Shown here piece by piece: positions 53,681 through 63,197 of a DNA stretch of 64,000 nucleotides (its first letter is position 1; each line of letters opens with the position of its first letter). Made by a program: the position numbers and the translations under genes. A model generated the notes under the pieces. The model worked only from the letters and a program-made list of their open reading frames with translations, was not told the DNA's origin and searched no databases. The stretch comes from Pseudorasbora parva (lineage: Eukaryota > Chordata > Actinopteri > Cypriniformes > Gobionidae), in NCBI RefSeq assembly GCF_024679245.1, contig NC_090183.1:24871355-24935354 (forward strand). The letters run 5' to 3'.

Positions 53681-56469
53681 TTATATTTATTTGCCTCCTT
53701 ACAAATATACCAATTGACAAAACTAACCGTTTGCATGATATAAAAAATAATTTGCCATTGTATGGCAAGTAATTTTCTATTAAATTCTTCTTATATATAT
53801 ATACTCCATAACAATGCCCTCTTACATCTTTAAATTCAGTTAGGAACCTGTATGTGTTATTTTGTAAAATATAAAAAATAATATTTAAAAAATATTAGGC
53901 AAAATAAGCTACAGAATATTTTGTTCTGTATTGGCAGGTTTATTCATTCAAAATCGATAATTATGTTTTTTTTTTTTTTTTTTTTTTTTGTTATTACAAT
54001 TAGGCCTATATCTGCATTTATGGTAACCTACAGACTTTCAAACATGAAAATGTAATTTATTGAAAATGACATATAAACATATTTTTCTATTCTATTTTGC
54101 GTGTCGCGTGAAAAATAGGTGTCTCTTCTATTTCAATCATGCCACGCGTGTCACACAGGCAGTGTGCAAGCTCTAACCGGTTACCATGGGAGCCGAAATA
54201 AAAACGGACACGCCACGCAGCCGAGACGCTCACGGCACGCTTGCAGTGTGTCCCCGTCGTAATTAACTCAGGAGGATCACATTCATTTAATCAACTAATT
54301 TAGTGAGATAAGAGATACTGCACCTCTGTTCCATGACATGATGATGTTTTTCAGGATCGCTCCACCACCCCTTCTAACTTCTAACTATTTCTATCCCAAT
54401 CTGGGAGGAAGAGAACTCTGGGTTACAAATTACTAGCTTAAATAAAAAAAAAATTCCCTTCCCTTCAAAGTCCCTTCAAATAATGCCCTATTTCAGGGTA
54501 TAGGGTCAATTTCAGATTCAGCCCCTGTCATGGAGACTGAGCAGCCCAACATCTCGATTGAGACAGAGTCTCTCAGGTGTGTGTGCCCGCCCGCCGATCT
54601 GTTTGTGAGTTGTGTAGGTGAGTTTGTGTGCACATGTATGTTTGAGTGTGTTTCAAGTACAATTACAAAGCAATTCATTGGTTTTGTTTAACTCTGAAAC
54701 AATTTTCGAGTTGCGTTGTGGTAAAAATAGCTACGGGTAATGCCAACTGATTGAGGAGTGCAACCACTCTACGTCATCAACCTAGAACGCAAACAAAATG
54801 GCGCCGCCCATGGTCCAAATATAAAATCGATTTTTTAAATAATGTAGATCTTTCATGGGTTTTCTACTACATATTTCAGTAAGAGACATTGTTTATGTTA
54901 TATTAAGCCATACAAGTCTCAACACCATGGGATCCCTTTAAAAAAAGCATACAGTTTGTTGATAACGGAGCTAATTTTCAATACAAATGTTTGTTTAGAG
55001 AACATGGTGATGCTAACTTCCAGGTTTACCTTCAAAAACACATCATCACTGCAGCACTCTCTAAGATAATGTCTAAAATGATCTTCATTGTTTATCCTGG
55101 TGTCAGAAAATATTGAAATATACAAATAATTGTGATTCATGTTTAATTAATCATCATATTGCCCATTTTAATCGAATTACATAATTATTACTTAATAATT
55201 AAAATTAAATGGAACTGAAATTAAACTAAATTGAATTCCAATCTTAATTTAAAACTAAAATTAAACTGAAATTAATTTCGAAAAACTGGGACATGCAAAA
55301 GAACACAGACTGGAAAAGGAACATGAAATTACCAATTAGTAAGCAATCCCTAAAGAGAAGACCTGTGATTAACAGAGCTAATGAAAAACAGAACTCAGAC
55401 TAATGTCACTGCTGACCCCAATTGAGCCTCTGACAGGACCTTTAATAAGGTGAGAGGGTGAATGGACCTCGACAGTGCTAAGCAGTCTCTATTGAATGAA
55501 CATTAACCCTGTGCTGCCCTCCCCTCCAGCACACATCTGGCAGAGAACTGGACTAGTACCAACTCTCAGTGGGCAATGCCCTTCTTTACCAAAGCATGCT
55601 GGGACAGATTGGGTATGAGTGTGTCAGTGCCAAGCTGCTATATTTACAGAGGTAGAGAGCTGAATGCCAACTTCACTCAACCTCATTTTCAGCATACAAA
55701 AGTACACTCACAATCAGTACATCCTTTCTAGCAATAAAATGCATTTAATTTGGCTATTAATTTTGAACAAACCACATGAAACAACTCAGGTCTTGATTCA
55801 AATACTGTAGTGGTCAGGGCTAAAGGTTACCACCCAGGTTCTTTTGTATTTTTTTTTTAATTCATTTTAAATATTGTATTTAGTAAACAAAATCGAAAAT
55901 TAAATTAGTTAAATTAGTTACTCATCCTCGTGTTGTTCCAAAACCATATCACTTTCTGTTTAGTTGAACACAAAAGGAGTTTAACAATGTTCCATAAAAC
56001 TAAGGATAAAATTACAACAGCAAAAAAAAAAAAAAAGACAAAAGTATATAAAAGTAGTCTATGTGACTCTGTGGGCTATATTACAGATCTCCTAAAACTA
56101 TACAATACCTTTTCATGAAGAAATAGACCAAACACAAAAATATATATGCGTGCTTCTATAACTGGGTCGAGTGCGGAGCATTTGAGTCGTGCAAAACTGA
56201 TAAGAGCATATCCAATGAAGAACATAACTGGATATAAAACCTTGACACACAACTAATTTCTTTGTCGCTGTAACTTACCAAAACCATGCATTAAAACCTG
56301 CAACCAGGGCTTAAAAAAAATCTGTTCACTCCACGTAGAATCAGTATTTTAATATTTCGGTTCATTTTTTACTTCTATAACATTACTGTTCAATACAGCT
56401 TGATTAAAAAAAATACTGGCTCAAAACATTATATTTTAACTTTTGTATTCTTAAAATAATGTAAATAAA
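53681..56469. other. Gene-free DNA with repeat scraps
   Basis: T run of 24 at 53966-53989. About 54110-54260 is CpG-rich (CCACGCGTGTCACACAGGCA and CACGCCACGCAGCCGAGACG) and may be a repeat fragment. About 54760-54900 (ACGTCATCAACCTAGAACGC, AAAATGGCGCCGCCCATGG) is also repeat-like. About 55915-56010 is a scrap of the GTGAACTAACCCTTTA family. No gene is supported. Confidence 0.35.
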
Positions 56470-56710
56470 GAACGTCTCGGGTTACTATTGTAACCCTTGT
56501 TCCCTGAGAGGGAACGAGACACTGCGTCGTCGAGTGACGACACTCTGGGAACGCCCCCAGCGTGACGGCTCTGAAGTATGAATGAAATCAGCCACCAATC
56601 CGATTGGTGCAACGTCGTGACGTAACCGGCGACGGCGTACACGGAAGCTATAAGAAGGCGCCGCTCCAAACAACAGACAGCCTTTGCGATGAAGCGAGCG
56701 CTCTACGTGT
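56470..56710. repeat. Left (3') inverted terminal repeat of the DIRS-like element
   Basis: It matches the complement of 61616-61829 over about 210 bp, for example CTGCGTCGTCGAGTGACGAC and ACCAATCCGATTGGTGCAAC. It carries an extra ~27 bp at the outer end with a GGGTTAC/GTAACCC hairpin, followed by a TTCCCT/AGGGAA hairpin. Confidence 0.92.
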
Positions 56711-56724
56711 AGGTGTGGCGACGA

Positions 56725-56837
56725 GACGCAGTGTCTCGTTCCCTCTCAGGGAACAAGGGTTACAATAGTAACCCGAGACGTTCCCTATATCGAGGGAACT
56801 CAACACTGCGTCGTCGAGTGACGACACTCTGGGAACG
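56725..56837. repeat. Internal complementary region (ICR)
   Basis: The left half (about 56725-56776) is the reverse complement of the left terminus (56470-56527). The right half (about 56773-56837) is the reverse complement of the right terminus (about 61775-61829). The two meet at ACGTTCCC with GTTC shared. The ICR therefore spells the junction of the two joined ends, which is the diagnostic DIRS feature and the template for making closed circles. Confidence 0.92.
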
Positions 56838-56901
56838 TCAATACCCACTATGCCACACCGAGACACGCCCATCCTGGTGTGAAGCTGGAGCCCAGGCACA
56901 C

Positions 56902-58461
56902 TCAGGACGCAAGCACTCTAGCACCCGGCGTAGCCGGGAGGTCCAGCTTATAAAATCTTATAAAGGTGTGTGGATTAGCCCAACCCGCCGCCTCACATAT
57001 CTCAATAAGTGAGGCTCCCGAAAGGAGGGCCACCGAGGAGGCCAAGCCCCTCGTAGAGTGAGCCCTCACGGCCATGGGTGAAGGCATATTGCGCACCCGA
57101 TAAGCCGTGGCTATCGCCTGCACGATCCAGTTACTAATAGTCTGTCTCGCCGCAGGCAACCCTTTCTTAGGGGGGCCAAAGCACACCAGAAGCTGGTCCG
57201 ATTTCCTCCATTGAGCCGACCTGTCTAGATAGATCCTCAATGCCCTAACCGGGCAGAGCAGGTGCAGCCTAGCTTCCTCTGCCGTCGCGTGAGGCGGAGG
57301 ATGAAAAGCCTGAAGAAATACTGACCCCATCCCTGAAGATGGGACCTTGGGCACGTAACCCGGTCTGGGATGCAAGATAGCTTTCACCCCGCCCGGGGCA
57401 AACTCCAAGCAAGTAGGCGTGACCGCCAATGCCTGGAGGTCCCCCACTCTCCTCAGAGAAGTGATGGCGAGGAGAAATGCTACCTTCAGGGTCAGATTTC
57501 TCGCCTCAGCCGACTCCAACGGTTCGAAGGGGGCCTCAGCCAACCCTTCCAGAACCACTGCCAGGTCCCAAGCCGGGACTCTGGGATGAGCCGCAGGCCT
57601 CAATCTCCTAGCCCCACGGAGAAAACGCACAACCAAGTGGTGTCTACCCAAAGGGCCCCCTTCCAAAGGCGAGTGGAAAGCCCCTATGGCTGCCACATAC
57701 ACCTTCAGAGTGGATGGGGTCAAACCAGCGGAGAAACGGTCTTGGAGGAACTCCAGTACTGAAGTGACTGCGCAGTCAACTGGGTCCACCCCCCTTTCTC
57801 TACACCAGCTAGTGAAGACATTCCACTTTAGGCTATACAGTTTCCTCGTAGAGGGAGCCCTAGAGCTGAGAATGGTCTCAACGACCTCTTGTGGCAGACC
57901 CTCCTCTAGGTACTGTGCCCCCTCAGAGGCCAGACCCAGAGGTTCTACAACTCTGGCCTGGGGTGGAAAATCACACCCCCTGCCTGAGACAGCAAGTCCC
58001 TCCTCAGAGGGACCTGCCACGGGGTTCCGTCTAGAAGTGCCACAATGTCGGAGAACCAAGCTCGGGACGGCCACCGGGGTGCCACTAATAGGAGGCTGAC
58101 GCCCTCCCGGCGGACTCGCTCTAGAACTCCCGGGAGCAGAACGATCGGGGGAAATGCGTACAGACGCTGCCTCGGCCACGTCTGTGTCATGGCATCCAGC
58201 CCCAACGGGGCCGGAGGCCTGAGGCTGAACCACAGTGGGCAGTGGGTCGTTTCTACGGAAGCAAACAGATCCACTTCCACTGGGCCGAACCTCTTGCACA
58301 TGGCCTCCACCACCTCTGGGTGGAGCCGCCACTCCCCGGGCCTCAGCCCCTGCCTCGACAGGACATCTGCTCCCTGGTTCTGGTCCCCTGGGACATACAT
58401 CGCTCTGAGAGACGACAGTTTCCCCTGGGACCACAGGAGGATCTGAAGCGCCAACCTGCAT
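56902..58461 (-). CDS. Tyrosine recombinase of the DIRS-like element
   Basis: The open frame runs from ATG at 58785 (627 codons) to 56902. Residue numbers below count from there; the coordinates given start at the last ATG before the domain (residue 109). The recombinase domain starts at about residue 280, after the end of ORF2. A core-binding part (STRKLYSLKWNVFTSWCRER) is followed by the catalytic part. R445/R446 lie in ITSLRRVGDL, H576 and R579 in AHSTRG, W602/H606 in GWANPH, and Y612 in IRFYKLD. This gives a complete R-H-x-x-R-(W/H)-Y set for circle insertion. No Met lies between 110 and 485, so the first ~170-280 residues overlap ORF2 in another frame and are probably not conserved protein. 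Frameshifting from ORF2 is the alternative. Confidence 0.88.
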   Translation of the reverse strand: MQVGASDPPVVPGETVVSQSDVCPRGPEPGSRCPVEAGAEARGVAAPPRGGGGHVQEVRPSGSGSVCFRRNDPLPTVVQPQASGPVGAGCHDTDVAEAASVRISPDRSAPGSSRASPPGGRQPPISGTPVAVPSLVLRHCGTSRRNPVAGPSEEGLAVSGRGCDFPPQARVVEPLGLASEGAQYLEEGLPQEVVETILSSRAPSTRKLYSLKWNVFTSWCRERGVDPVDCAVTSVLEFLQDRFSAGLTPSTLKVYVAAIGAFHSPLEGGPLGRHHLVVRFLRGARRLRPAAHPRVPAWDLAVVLEGLAEAPFEPLESAEARNLTLKVAFLLAITSLRRVGDLQALAVTPTCLEFAPGGVKAILHPRPGYVPKVPSSGMGSVFLQAFHPPPHATAEEARLHLLCPVRALRIYLDRSAQWRKSDQLLVCFGPPKKGLPAARQTISNWIVQAIATAYRVRNMPSPMAVRAHSTRGLASSVALLSGASLIEICEAAGWANPHTFIRFYKLDLPATPGARVLAS

Positions 58462-59891
58462 AGTGGGCGTGACCTCAGACCCCCCTGGTGATTGAGATAC
58501 GATACCACCGACGTATTGTCGGAACGTATCAGGACATGGTGGCCGTGAAGGTCTGGGAGAAAGCTCCTCAAAGCTTTGTAAACCGCCAACATTTCCAAGC
58601 AATTTATGTGCCAGGAGGAATGTTGGGGTCCCCATGAACCCCTCATGAACCGGCCTTCCATGACCGCGCCCCAGCCCGTGAGGGAGGCGTCTGTTGAAAG
58701 GATCTTCCTGCAACATAACGCTCCTAACACAGGCCCTTGGGACAGGAACCTCGGATCCTTCCATATAACGAGGGAACGAAGGCATCTACGCGTTACCCTG
58801 ATCATACGGAAAGGTTTTCCCCTCGAGGAAAACCCCTTGGTTCCTAGCCACCACTGGAGGGGCCTCATGTATAGCAGACCCAACGGAATTACATTGGATG
58901 CTGCTGCCATGAGTCCCAGCAGTCTCTGAAACTGCTTCACAGTGCGGCTGTGGCCTAGCTTCACCCCTGAGACCTCCGCCAGTATAGAACCCACCCGTGC
59001 GGGAGACATGCTCGCCCGCATCGAGGTTGAGTCCCATACCACCCCGAGGAACGTGGTCCTCTGGGCGGGTATCAACACGCTCTTGGCCGTGTTCAGTCTC
59101 AGCCCCAAGCACCTGAGATGGGCTAAAACGTCATCTCGATGCCGAATCGCCATCTCGCGCGACTTTGCCATAATGAGCCAGTCGTCGATGTAATTCAGCA
59201 CACGGATGCCCTGCAGCCTCATAGGGGCCAGAGCTGCATCCATGCACTTCGTGAAGGTGCGAGGGGAAAGAGCTAGACCGAAAGGAAGCACCCGATATTG
59301 GTACGCTTCGCCCCCGAAAGCGAACCTCAGGAACTTCCTGTGGGCAGGAAGGATGGAGACATGAAAATATGCGTCCTTTAGATCTATCGTGACGAACCAG
59401 TCCTCAAACTGGATCAGATTCACGATCATTTGAATTGTGAGCATCTTGAACCTGAATCTCCTCAGAGACCGATTCAAGTACCTCAGATCTAATATTGGAC
59501 GTAAGCCTCCACCCTTTTTGGGAACAATGAAATAACGGCTGTAAAAGCCCGACTCCCTGTCTGGCGGAGGGATTTTCTCTATCGCCCCCTTGACCAGCAG
59601 AGACTGCACTTCTTGTTCCATAACCTGCCTCTGGGCCGGGGGGACCACAGTCCAGACCACCCCGCTGAACTTCGGTGGTGGAACTCTGAACTGCAATCTG
59701 TACCCCCTTCCCACTGTACTCAGGACCCAAGCAGAAATATTCGGGAGGCACATCCATGCGCCGATATATTCTACTAGGGGAACCAGCCTCTCGAGGCTGG
59801 TCTCTGGTACCCACCGAACCCCCTGCCCGACCCCCTGAAGCGGCCACCCGGCAGAGCTTAGTCGGGGAGGATTTTCGGTGTGCGCACACAT
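57945..59891 (-). CDS. RT-RNase H polyprotein (ORF2) of the DIRS-like element
   Basis: The 680-codon frame counted from GTG at 59987 has its first ATG at residue 33 (59891). The frame is already open from about 60134, overlapping the end of ORF1 by about 60 bp, so frameshift expression is possible. RT: FIVPKKGGGLRPILDLR (153-169), motif A IDLKDAY with D202, LPFGLALSPRTFTK, and YIDD at 266-269. RNase H: D433 in STDAS, E465 in CLEML, D490 in RSDNT, D541 in GADVLSR, a full DEDD set. Residues about 566-680 (VEVDLFAS, then YAFPPI and LLLVAPRWP) lie where DIRS elements carry a Dam-like methyltransferase; no DPPY-type motif is evident. The frame stays open for 12 codons after the TAG stop. Confidence 0.92.
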   Translation of the reverse strand: MCAHTENPPRLSSAGWPLQGVGQGVRWVPETSLERLVPLVEYIGAWMCLPNISAWVLSTVGRGYRLQFRVPPPKFSGVVWTVVPPAQRQVMEQEVQSLLVKGAIEKIPPPDRESGFYSRYFIVPKKGGGLRPILDLRYLNRSLRRFRFKMLTIQMIVNLIQFEDWFVTIDLKDAYFHVSILPAHRKFLRFAFGGEAYQYRVLPFGLALSPRTFTKCMDAALAPMRLQGIRVLNYIDDWLIMAKSREMAIRHRDDVLAHLRCLGLRLNTAKSVLIPAQRTTFLGVVWDSTSMRASMSPARVGSILAEVSGVKLGHSRTVKQFQRLLGLMAAASNVIPLGLLYMRPLQWWLGTKGFSSRGKPFRMIRVTRRCLRSLVIWKDPRFLSQGPVLGALCCRKILSTDASLTGWGAVMEGRFMRGSWGPQHSSWHINCLEMLAVYKALRSFLPDLHGHHVLIRSDNTSVVSYLNHQGGLRSRPLCRLALQILLWSQGKLSSLRAMYVPGDQNQGADVLSRQGLRPGEWRLHPEVVEAMCKRFGPVEVDLFASVETTHCPLWFSLRPPAPLGLDAMTQTWPRQRLYAFPPIVLLPGVLERVRREGVSLLLVAPRWPSRAWFSDIVALLDGTPWQVPLRRDLLSQAGGVIFHPRPEL

Positions 59892-60073
59892 TCGCTGCCC
59901 CGCCGCAGGTCGATTTCGAGGCGGCTGGGACGGCGCACGTACGCGGGAAACCGATGAGGCCCGAAGCGTTGTTAACGGCGGGAACACAACATCGATTTCC
60001 CCAGAGCTGCGGGCTCGGAACGACCTCGGTCGTCCGCCCCCGGGAGGGCCAGCTCTGAGCGATCCTGCCGCAG

Positions 60074-61555
60074 CTAGGACCGCTTGCCAGAAGCCTTCTT
60101 CGCCTGAAGGACTTCCCTCAAGTCGCCCTTCGGCTTAGAAGACTTCTGGCGAGAACGTCGCCTCCTTTGCCAGGCTCCCTCGGGAGGGGCGCGGGAAGCG
60201 ACGCTCTCCTTTTGCGCCTGTCTGTGGGCGCTGGTGGAGGGCCGGGACTGGCCACCAGAGACCTCCCTGCTGGCTACAGGAGGCCCCTGGCGGCGAGGGA
60301 GATACTGCCGGAAAGCCGCCGACTGTTTCCTCACCTCCTGGAATCTCTCGACAACGCTATTGACTGCGTCGCCGAAGAGACCCACAGGAGCTATCGGGGA
60401 ATCCAGAAGGAAGGATTTCTCCTTCTCCTTCATCCCCGACAGGTTTAACCACAGGTGCCTCTCCACGCACACCATGCCAGCCATAGAGCGGCCGATAGCA
60501 CGGGCCGTCTCTTTGGTGACGCGGAGAGACAAGTCGGTAGCTTTCCGCAGCTCTGTAATATCGTCCGGAGACGGACCCTCTCCCTCATCTAGCTCTTTGA
60601 GGAGCTCAGCTTGGTATGCCTGCAGTACCGCCATGGTGTGCAGGCAACTACCAGCTCTACCGGCCGCTCGATATGCCCTGCCCACCAGGGACGACGTGTC
60701 CCTGCATGGCTTGGTGGGCAGGACAGGGGCTTTCAGGGACGCTGCTGCCTCGGGAGACAGATAGCTCGCTAACGCCTCCTCGACGCGAGGCAGCGTCCCA
60801 TAACCAGCCTCAGCCGCGCCCACGACACACCCGAAGTCGAGAACTGGGGGTGTCGATAGGCGCGACGAGTATGGTTTTCCCCATGATTTGCACAACTCGT
60901 TATGCAAATCCGGGAAAAACGGCAAGCCCCTGCGTGGCGGCTGAGCACGCTTTTTGAAGAAGCGTCCATCCAACCTGCTCACAGGCTGGACTTCCACCTC
61001 TTCCTGTGGCCAGTCGATACTGAGTTTGGCCACAGCACGTGTCAGCACGTCCACCAGCTCTTCTTGAGCGGGAGAGTGAAGAGGTGAATTCACCTGCACT
61101 CCGCCCGCCTCCAGGCTGAACTGATCTGATCCCTCGGAATCAGACAGCATCAGCACTGGGTTATCAACCTCGTGGGAAGAAGCCGCAGCGCGGGCTTCCT
61201 CACGAGGCGGAAGAGCGTCTGAATCATCGGACGAGGATTGGGAAGATGCCTCAGCATGCCCGCCTCCCGTCGCGAGATCCAGTTGTGAGCCCCAGGATCT
61301 ACGCCGCCGCGCTGCCTCAACCGACGCGGGACCAGACCCACGGGGCTCGCGAGCCTGACCGCCTTCGGTGAAGACGGCCAGCCGTGAGCGCAGCACCCGG
61401 AGCGGCAGCCTCTCACACTCGCTGCAGGCGGCACCCTCAAGCGCCGCCTGAGCATGCTGCGCTCCGAGACACTGCACACACAGCTGGTGTGTGTCCGAGC
61501 CCGTGATAAAGCGCGGGCACGGATGAACACACCTTCTAAATTGCTCGCTTGCCAT
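60074..61555 (-). CDS. Gag-like ORF1 of the DIRS-like element
   Basis: 493 codons from the first ATG (61555, MASEQFRRC). That ATG has A at -3 and G at +4, a strong initiation context; the frame is open from a TTG at 61606. Near the N-terminus a Cys/His cluster, CVQCLGAQH then CSEC, could bind zinc. The middle is acidic and Ser-rich (SSQSSSDDSD). The region from about 230 to 440 (RGLPFFPDLHNEL, then TKETARAIGRSMAGMV) is the conserved-looking core, presumed capsid-like. The C-terminus is strongly basic (RRRRSRQKSSKPKG), suited to RNA binding. Identification rests mainly on position before RT and general DIRS Gag character, since Gag proteins diverge fast. Confidence 0.82.
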   Translation of the reverse strand: MASEQFRRCVHPCPRFITGSDTHQLCVQCLGAQHAQAALEGAACSECERLPLRVLRSRLAVFTEGGQAREPRGSGPASVEAARRRRSWGSQLDLATGGGHAEASSQSSSDDSDALPPREEARAAASSHEVDNPVLMLSDSEGSDQFSLEAGGVQVNSPLHSPAQEELVDVLTRAVAKLSIDWPQEEVEVQPVSRLDGRFFKKRAQPPRRGLPFFPDLHNELCKSWGKPYSSRLSTPPVLDFGCVVGAAEAGYGTLPRVEEALASYLSPEAAASLKAPVLPTKPCRDTSSLVGRAYRAAGRAGSCLHTMAVLQAYQAELLKELDEGEGPSPDDITELRKATDLSLRVTKETARAIGRSMAGMVCVERHLWLNLSGMKEKEKSFLLDSPIAPVGLFGDAVNSVVERFQEVRKQSAAFRQYLPRRQGPPVASREVSGGQSRPSTSAHRQAQKESVASRAPPEGAWQRRRRSRQKSSKPKGDLREVLQAKKASGKRS

Positions 61556-61615
61556 GCTTATTCGAAAAAGGGACTGATATTCAGACAGACAACAGTAAAT
61601 AGACAAACAATATTC

Positions 61616-61829
61616 ACACAGAGCGCCTCGCTGAAGAGCAAAGACTGTCTGTTGTTTGGGGCGGCGCCTTCTTATAGCTTCCGTGTACGCCGTCGCCGGT
61701 TACGTCACGACGTTGCACCAATCGGATTGGTGGCTGATTTCATTCATACTTCAGAGCCGTCACGCTGGGGGCGTTCCCAGAGTGTCGTCACTCGACGACG
61801 CAGTGTTGAGTTCCCTCGATATAGGGAAC
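61616..61829. repeat. Right (5') inverted terminal repeat of the DIRS-like element
   Basis: Complement of the left repeat. It lacks the outer ~27 bp hairpin and ends CGATATAGGGAAC. It runs to about 60 bp before the ORF1 ATG, so it should contain or adjoin the element's promoter; no TATA box is assigned. Confidence 0.92.
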
Positions 61830-61963
61830 TGCTGGTTCTTTGAATAAGTACAGTATTTTCTTTTCTAAAAAAAAAAACTATGTTCGTAAAGCTTCATGTT
61901 TTATGTATTTGAGGAGAGAAGAGTGTTTTAGTTAGGTATTTACCATCTAGTCATAGCCAATAC
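61830..61963. other. Short spacer
   Basis: AT-rich, with a 12-base A run at about 61868. It includes the left 9-bp duplication AGCCAATAC at 61955-61963. Confidence 0.5.
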
Positions 61964-62513
61964 TAGCCTAGAAATCTAGACGCACCCTAGCGGCAGCACA
62001 TCTAATCTGCTGTGAGTGTCGTCTTGCAACTCTCAATACACTTCTGAGCTGTAATCGCCTAACTCTGGTCGGGCCAATCACTTCGTGAGTCATGGAGTCG
62101 CATATAGAGTCGGTGGGCGGGGCTTAACATAATGAAGGCCGAGTTGCGTTTGCGTGCTTCTAGTAAACACAGAATCTGGCGAACGGCGGTCTTTCCAATC
62201 AACTTTGACCGCGACTCTGGAAGACTGGAGTTAAGCTTTTCTCTGAGAAAAGAACAAAGAACGGCACTGAAGTCATTCTTAAAAAGGGAAGATGTGTTCT
62301 GAGTTTTGCCAACCGGATACAGCGAAAGTTTAATCTATCAACTAGCTCTGCTTCACCTTCGTTGCTCTGGTTGGTTGTAGTGCCATCCAATTGCGTGCAC
62401 GCCGTGCAGAGGGAGTCTGAAAGACAACCGTTTATCCCGCCCCTCAGATTGAGCCCTGTCAATGGTGAGTTTCCAGACCAAACATCTTGATGTGTGTCTG
62501 GCTTGTCAGGCTA
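61964..62513. mobile_element. Inverted-repeat transposon with 9-bp target duplication
   Basis: 550 bp. The left end TAGCCTAGAAATCTAGACGC and the complement of the right end TAGCCTGACAAGCCAGACAC are imperfect inverted repeats. AGCCAATAC occurs perfectly on both sides (61955-61963 and 62514-62522). A 9-bp duplication fits Mutator-like elements, or Merlin (8-9 bp). The 87-codon open frame inside (62199-62462, minus) resembles no transposase, so it is non-autonomous. Confidence 0.85.
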
Positions 62514-62522
62514 AGCCAATAC

Positions 62523-63197
62523 AGCATGTGCATAGCACTTTATCTTTTATAACACAAGGTTTTGGCCAAATGTATTAAACGACAGGAAAAACTGACTGTC
62601 CAGATAGCTAAAATAAACTAAGTAACCTGTAAGTTAATTTTGTTGTTACAGTCACCAATTGGATTGAAGTCAAAGGCCCTGTCCCAAATGGCACACTTCA
62701 TGTGCACTTTCAGTCTTGTGGACTTACCATGGCCGATCCGTGCACATGTCCGTTAAGTTCACAAGACCGCATGGGTGTCCCACTTCTCATTTTAGGTTTC
62801 AGATAGGTGCTCGCAAGCACCTCCTTTGAGGTCAATATGCGCCCTCGATGCGCACTTCTGCCGAGCCTGCCCTGGTGCAGATTAAGCAGCGGACTTCTTC
62901 CAGGCAGTCAAAGCAGCATTACGTCGTGAAAGTGCGGACTCAGAGGAAGGGACTCCACTTTCCATAGTTCATTGCCCAGGTTCAACATCCATGATTGTTT
63001 TCAGCAGTGTCTTCTTTACCTCATTACCTCTGCCTAAATAAAGCCTGGTTATATTTTTACTCATTGCTAAGTATTGAGGACTACATTTCTGAGTGCTCCT
63101 CTGGTTTTCCTTTTTTCTGGCTTACCCTGTTTGTCTGAGTTTTGTCTTGGTGTTTGTTTTGGATTGCTTGCCTATGTATTAACCATTTTACCTGTTT
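62523..63197. other. Repeat-like DNA, no gene
   Basis: About 62675-62990 (GGCCCTGTCCCAAATGGCAC) is typical of a common fish DNA repeat but without both ends visible. About 62990-63195 is T-rich and unassigned. Confidence 0.4.

Larger units (their letters stand above)
56470..61829 (-). mobile_element. Near-complete DIRS-like (tyrosine recombinase) retrotransposon
   Basis: 5.36 kb on the minus strand, so its 5' end is at 61829. It has inverted terminal repeats (61616-61829 and 56470-56710), an internal complementary region (56725-56837) beside the 3' repeat, and three ORFs. The ORFs are Gag-like, RT plus RNase H plus methyltransferase-position block, and tyrosine recombinase. This is the canonical DIRS order. 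GAAC occurs at both ends (56470-56473, 61826-61829) and there is no target duplication, as expected for recombinase-mediated insertion. All ORFs are long and open. The main doubt about activity is how ORF2 and the recombinase ORF are translated. Confidence 0.95.

Noticed and set aside
56902..58785. Treating the whole 627-codon frame as recombinase
   Set aside because: The first ~270 residues overlap the RNase H and following part of ORF2 in another frame, are Gly/Pro/Arg-rich and show no recombinase motif.
57370..60764. Several plus-strand frames of 100-176 codons inside the DIRS-like element
   Set aside because: They lie opposite the strong RT, Gag and recombinase frames and are GC-rich shadows without domains.
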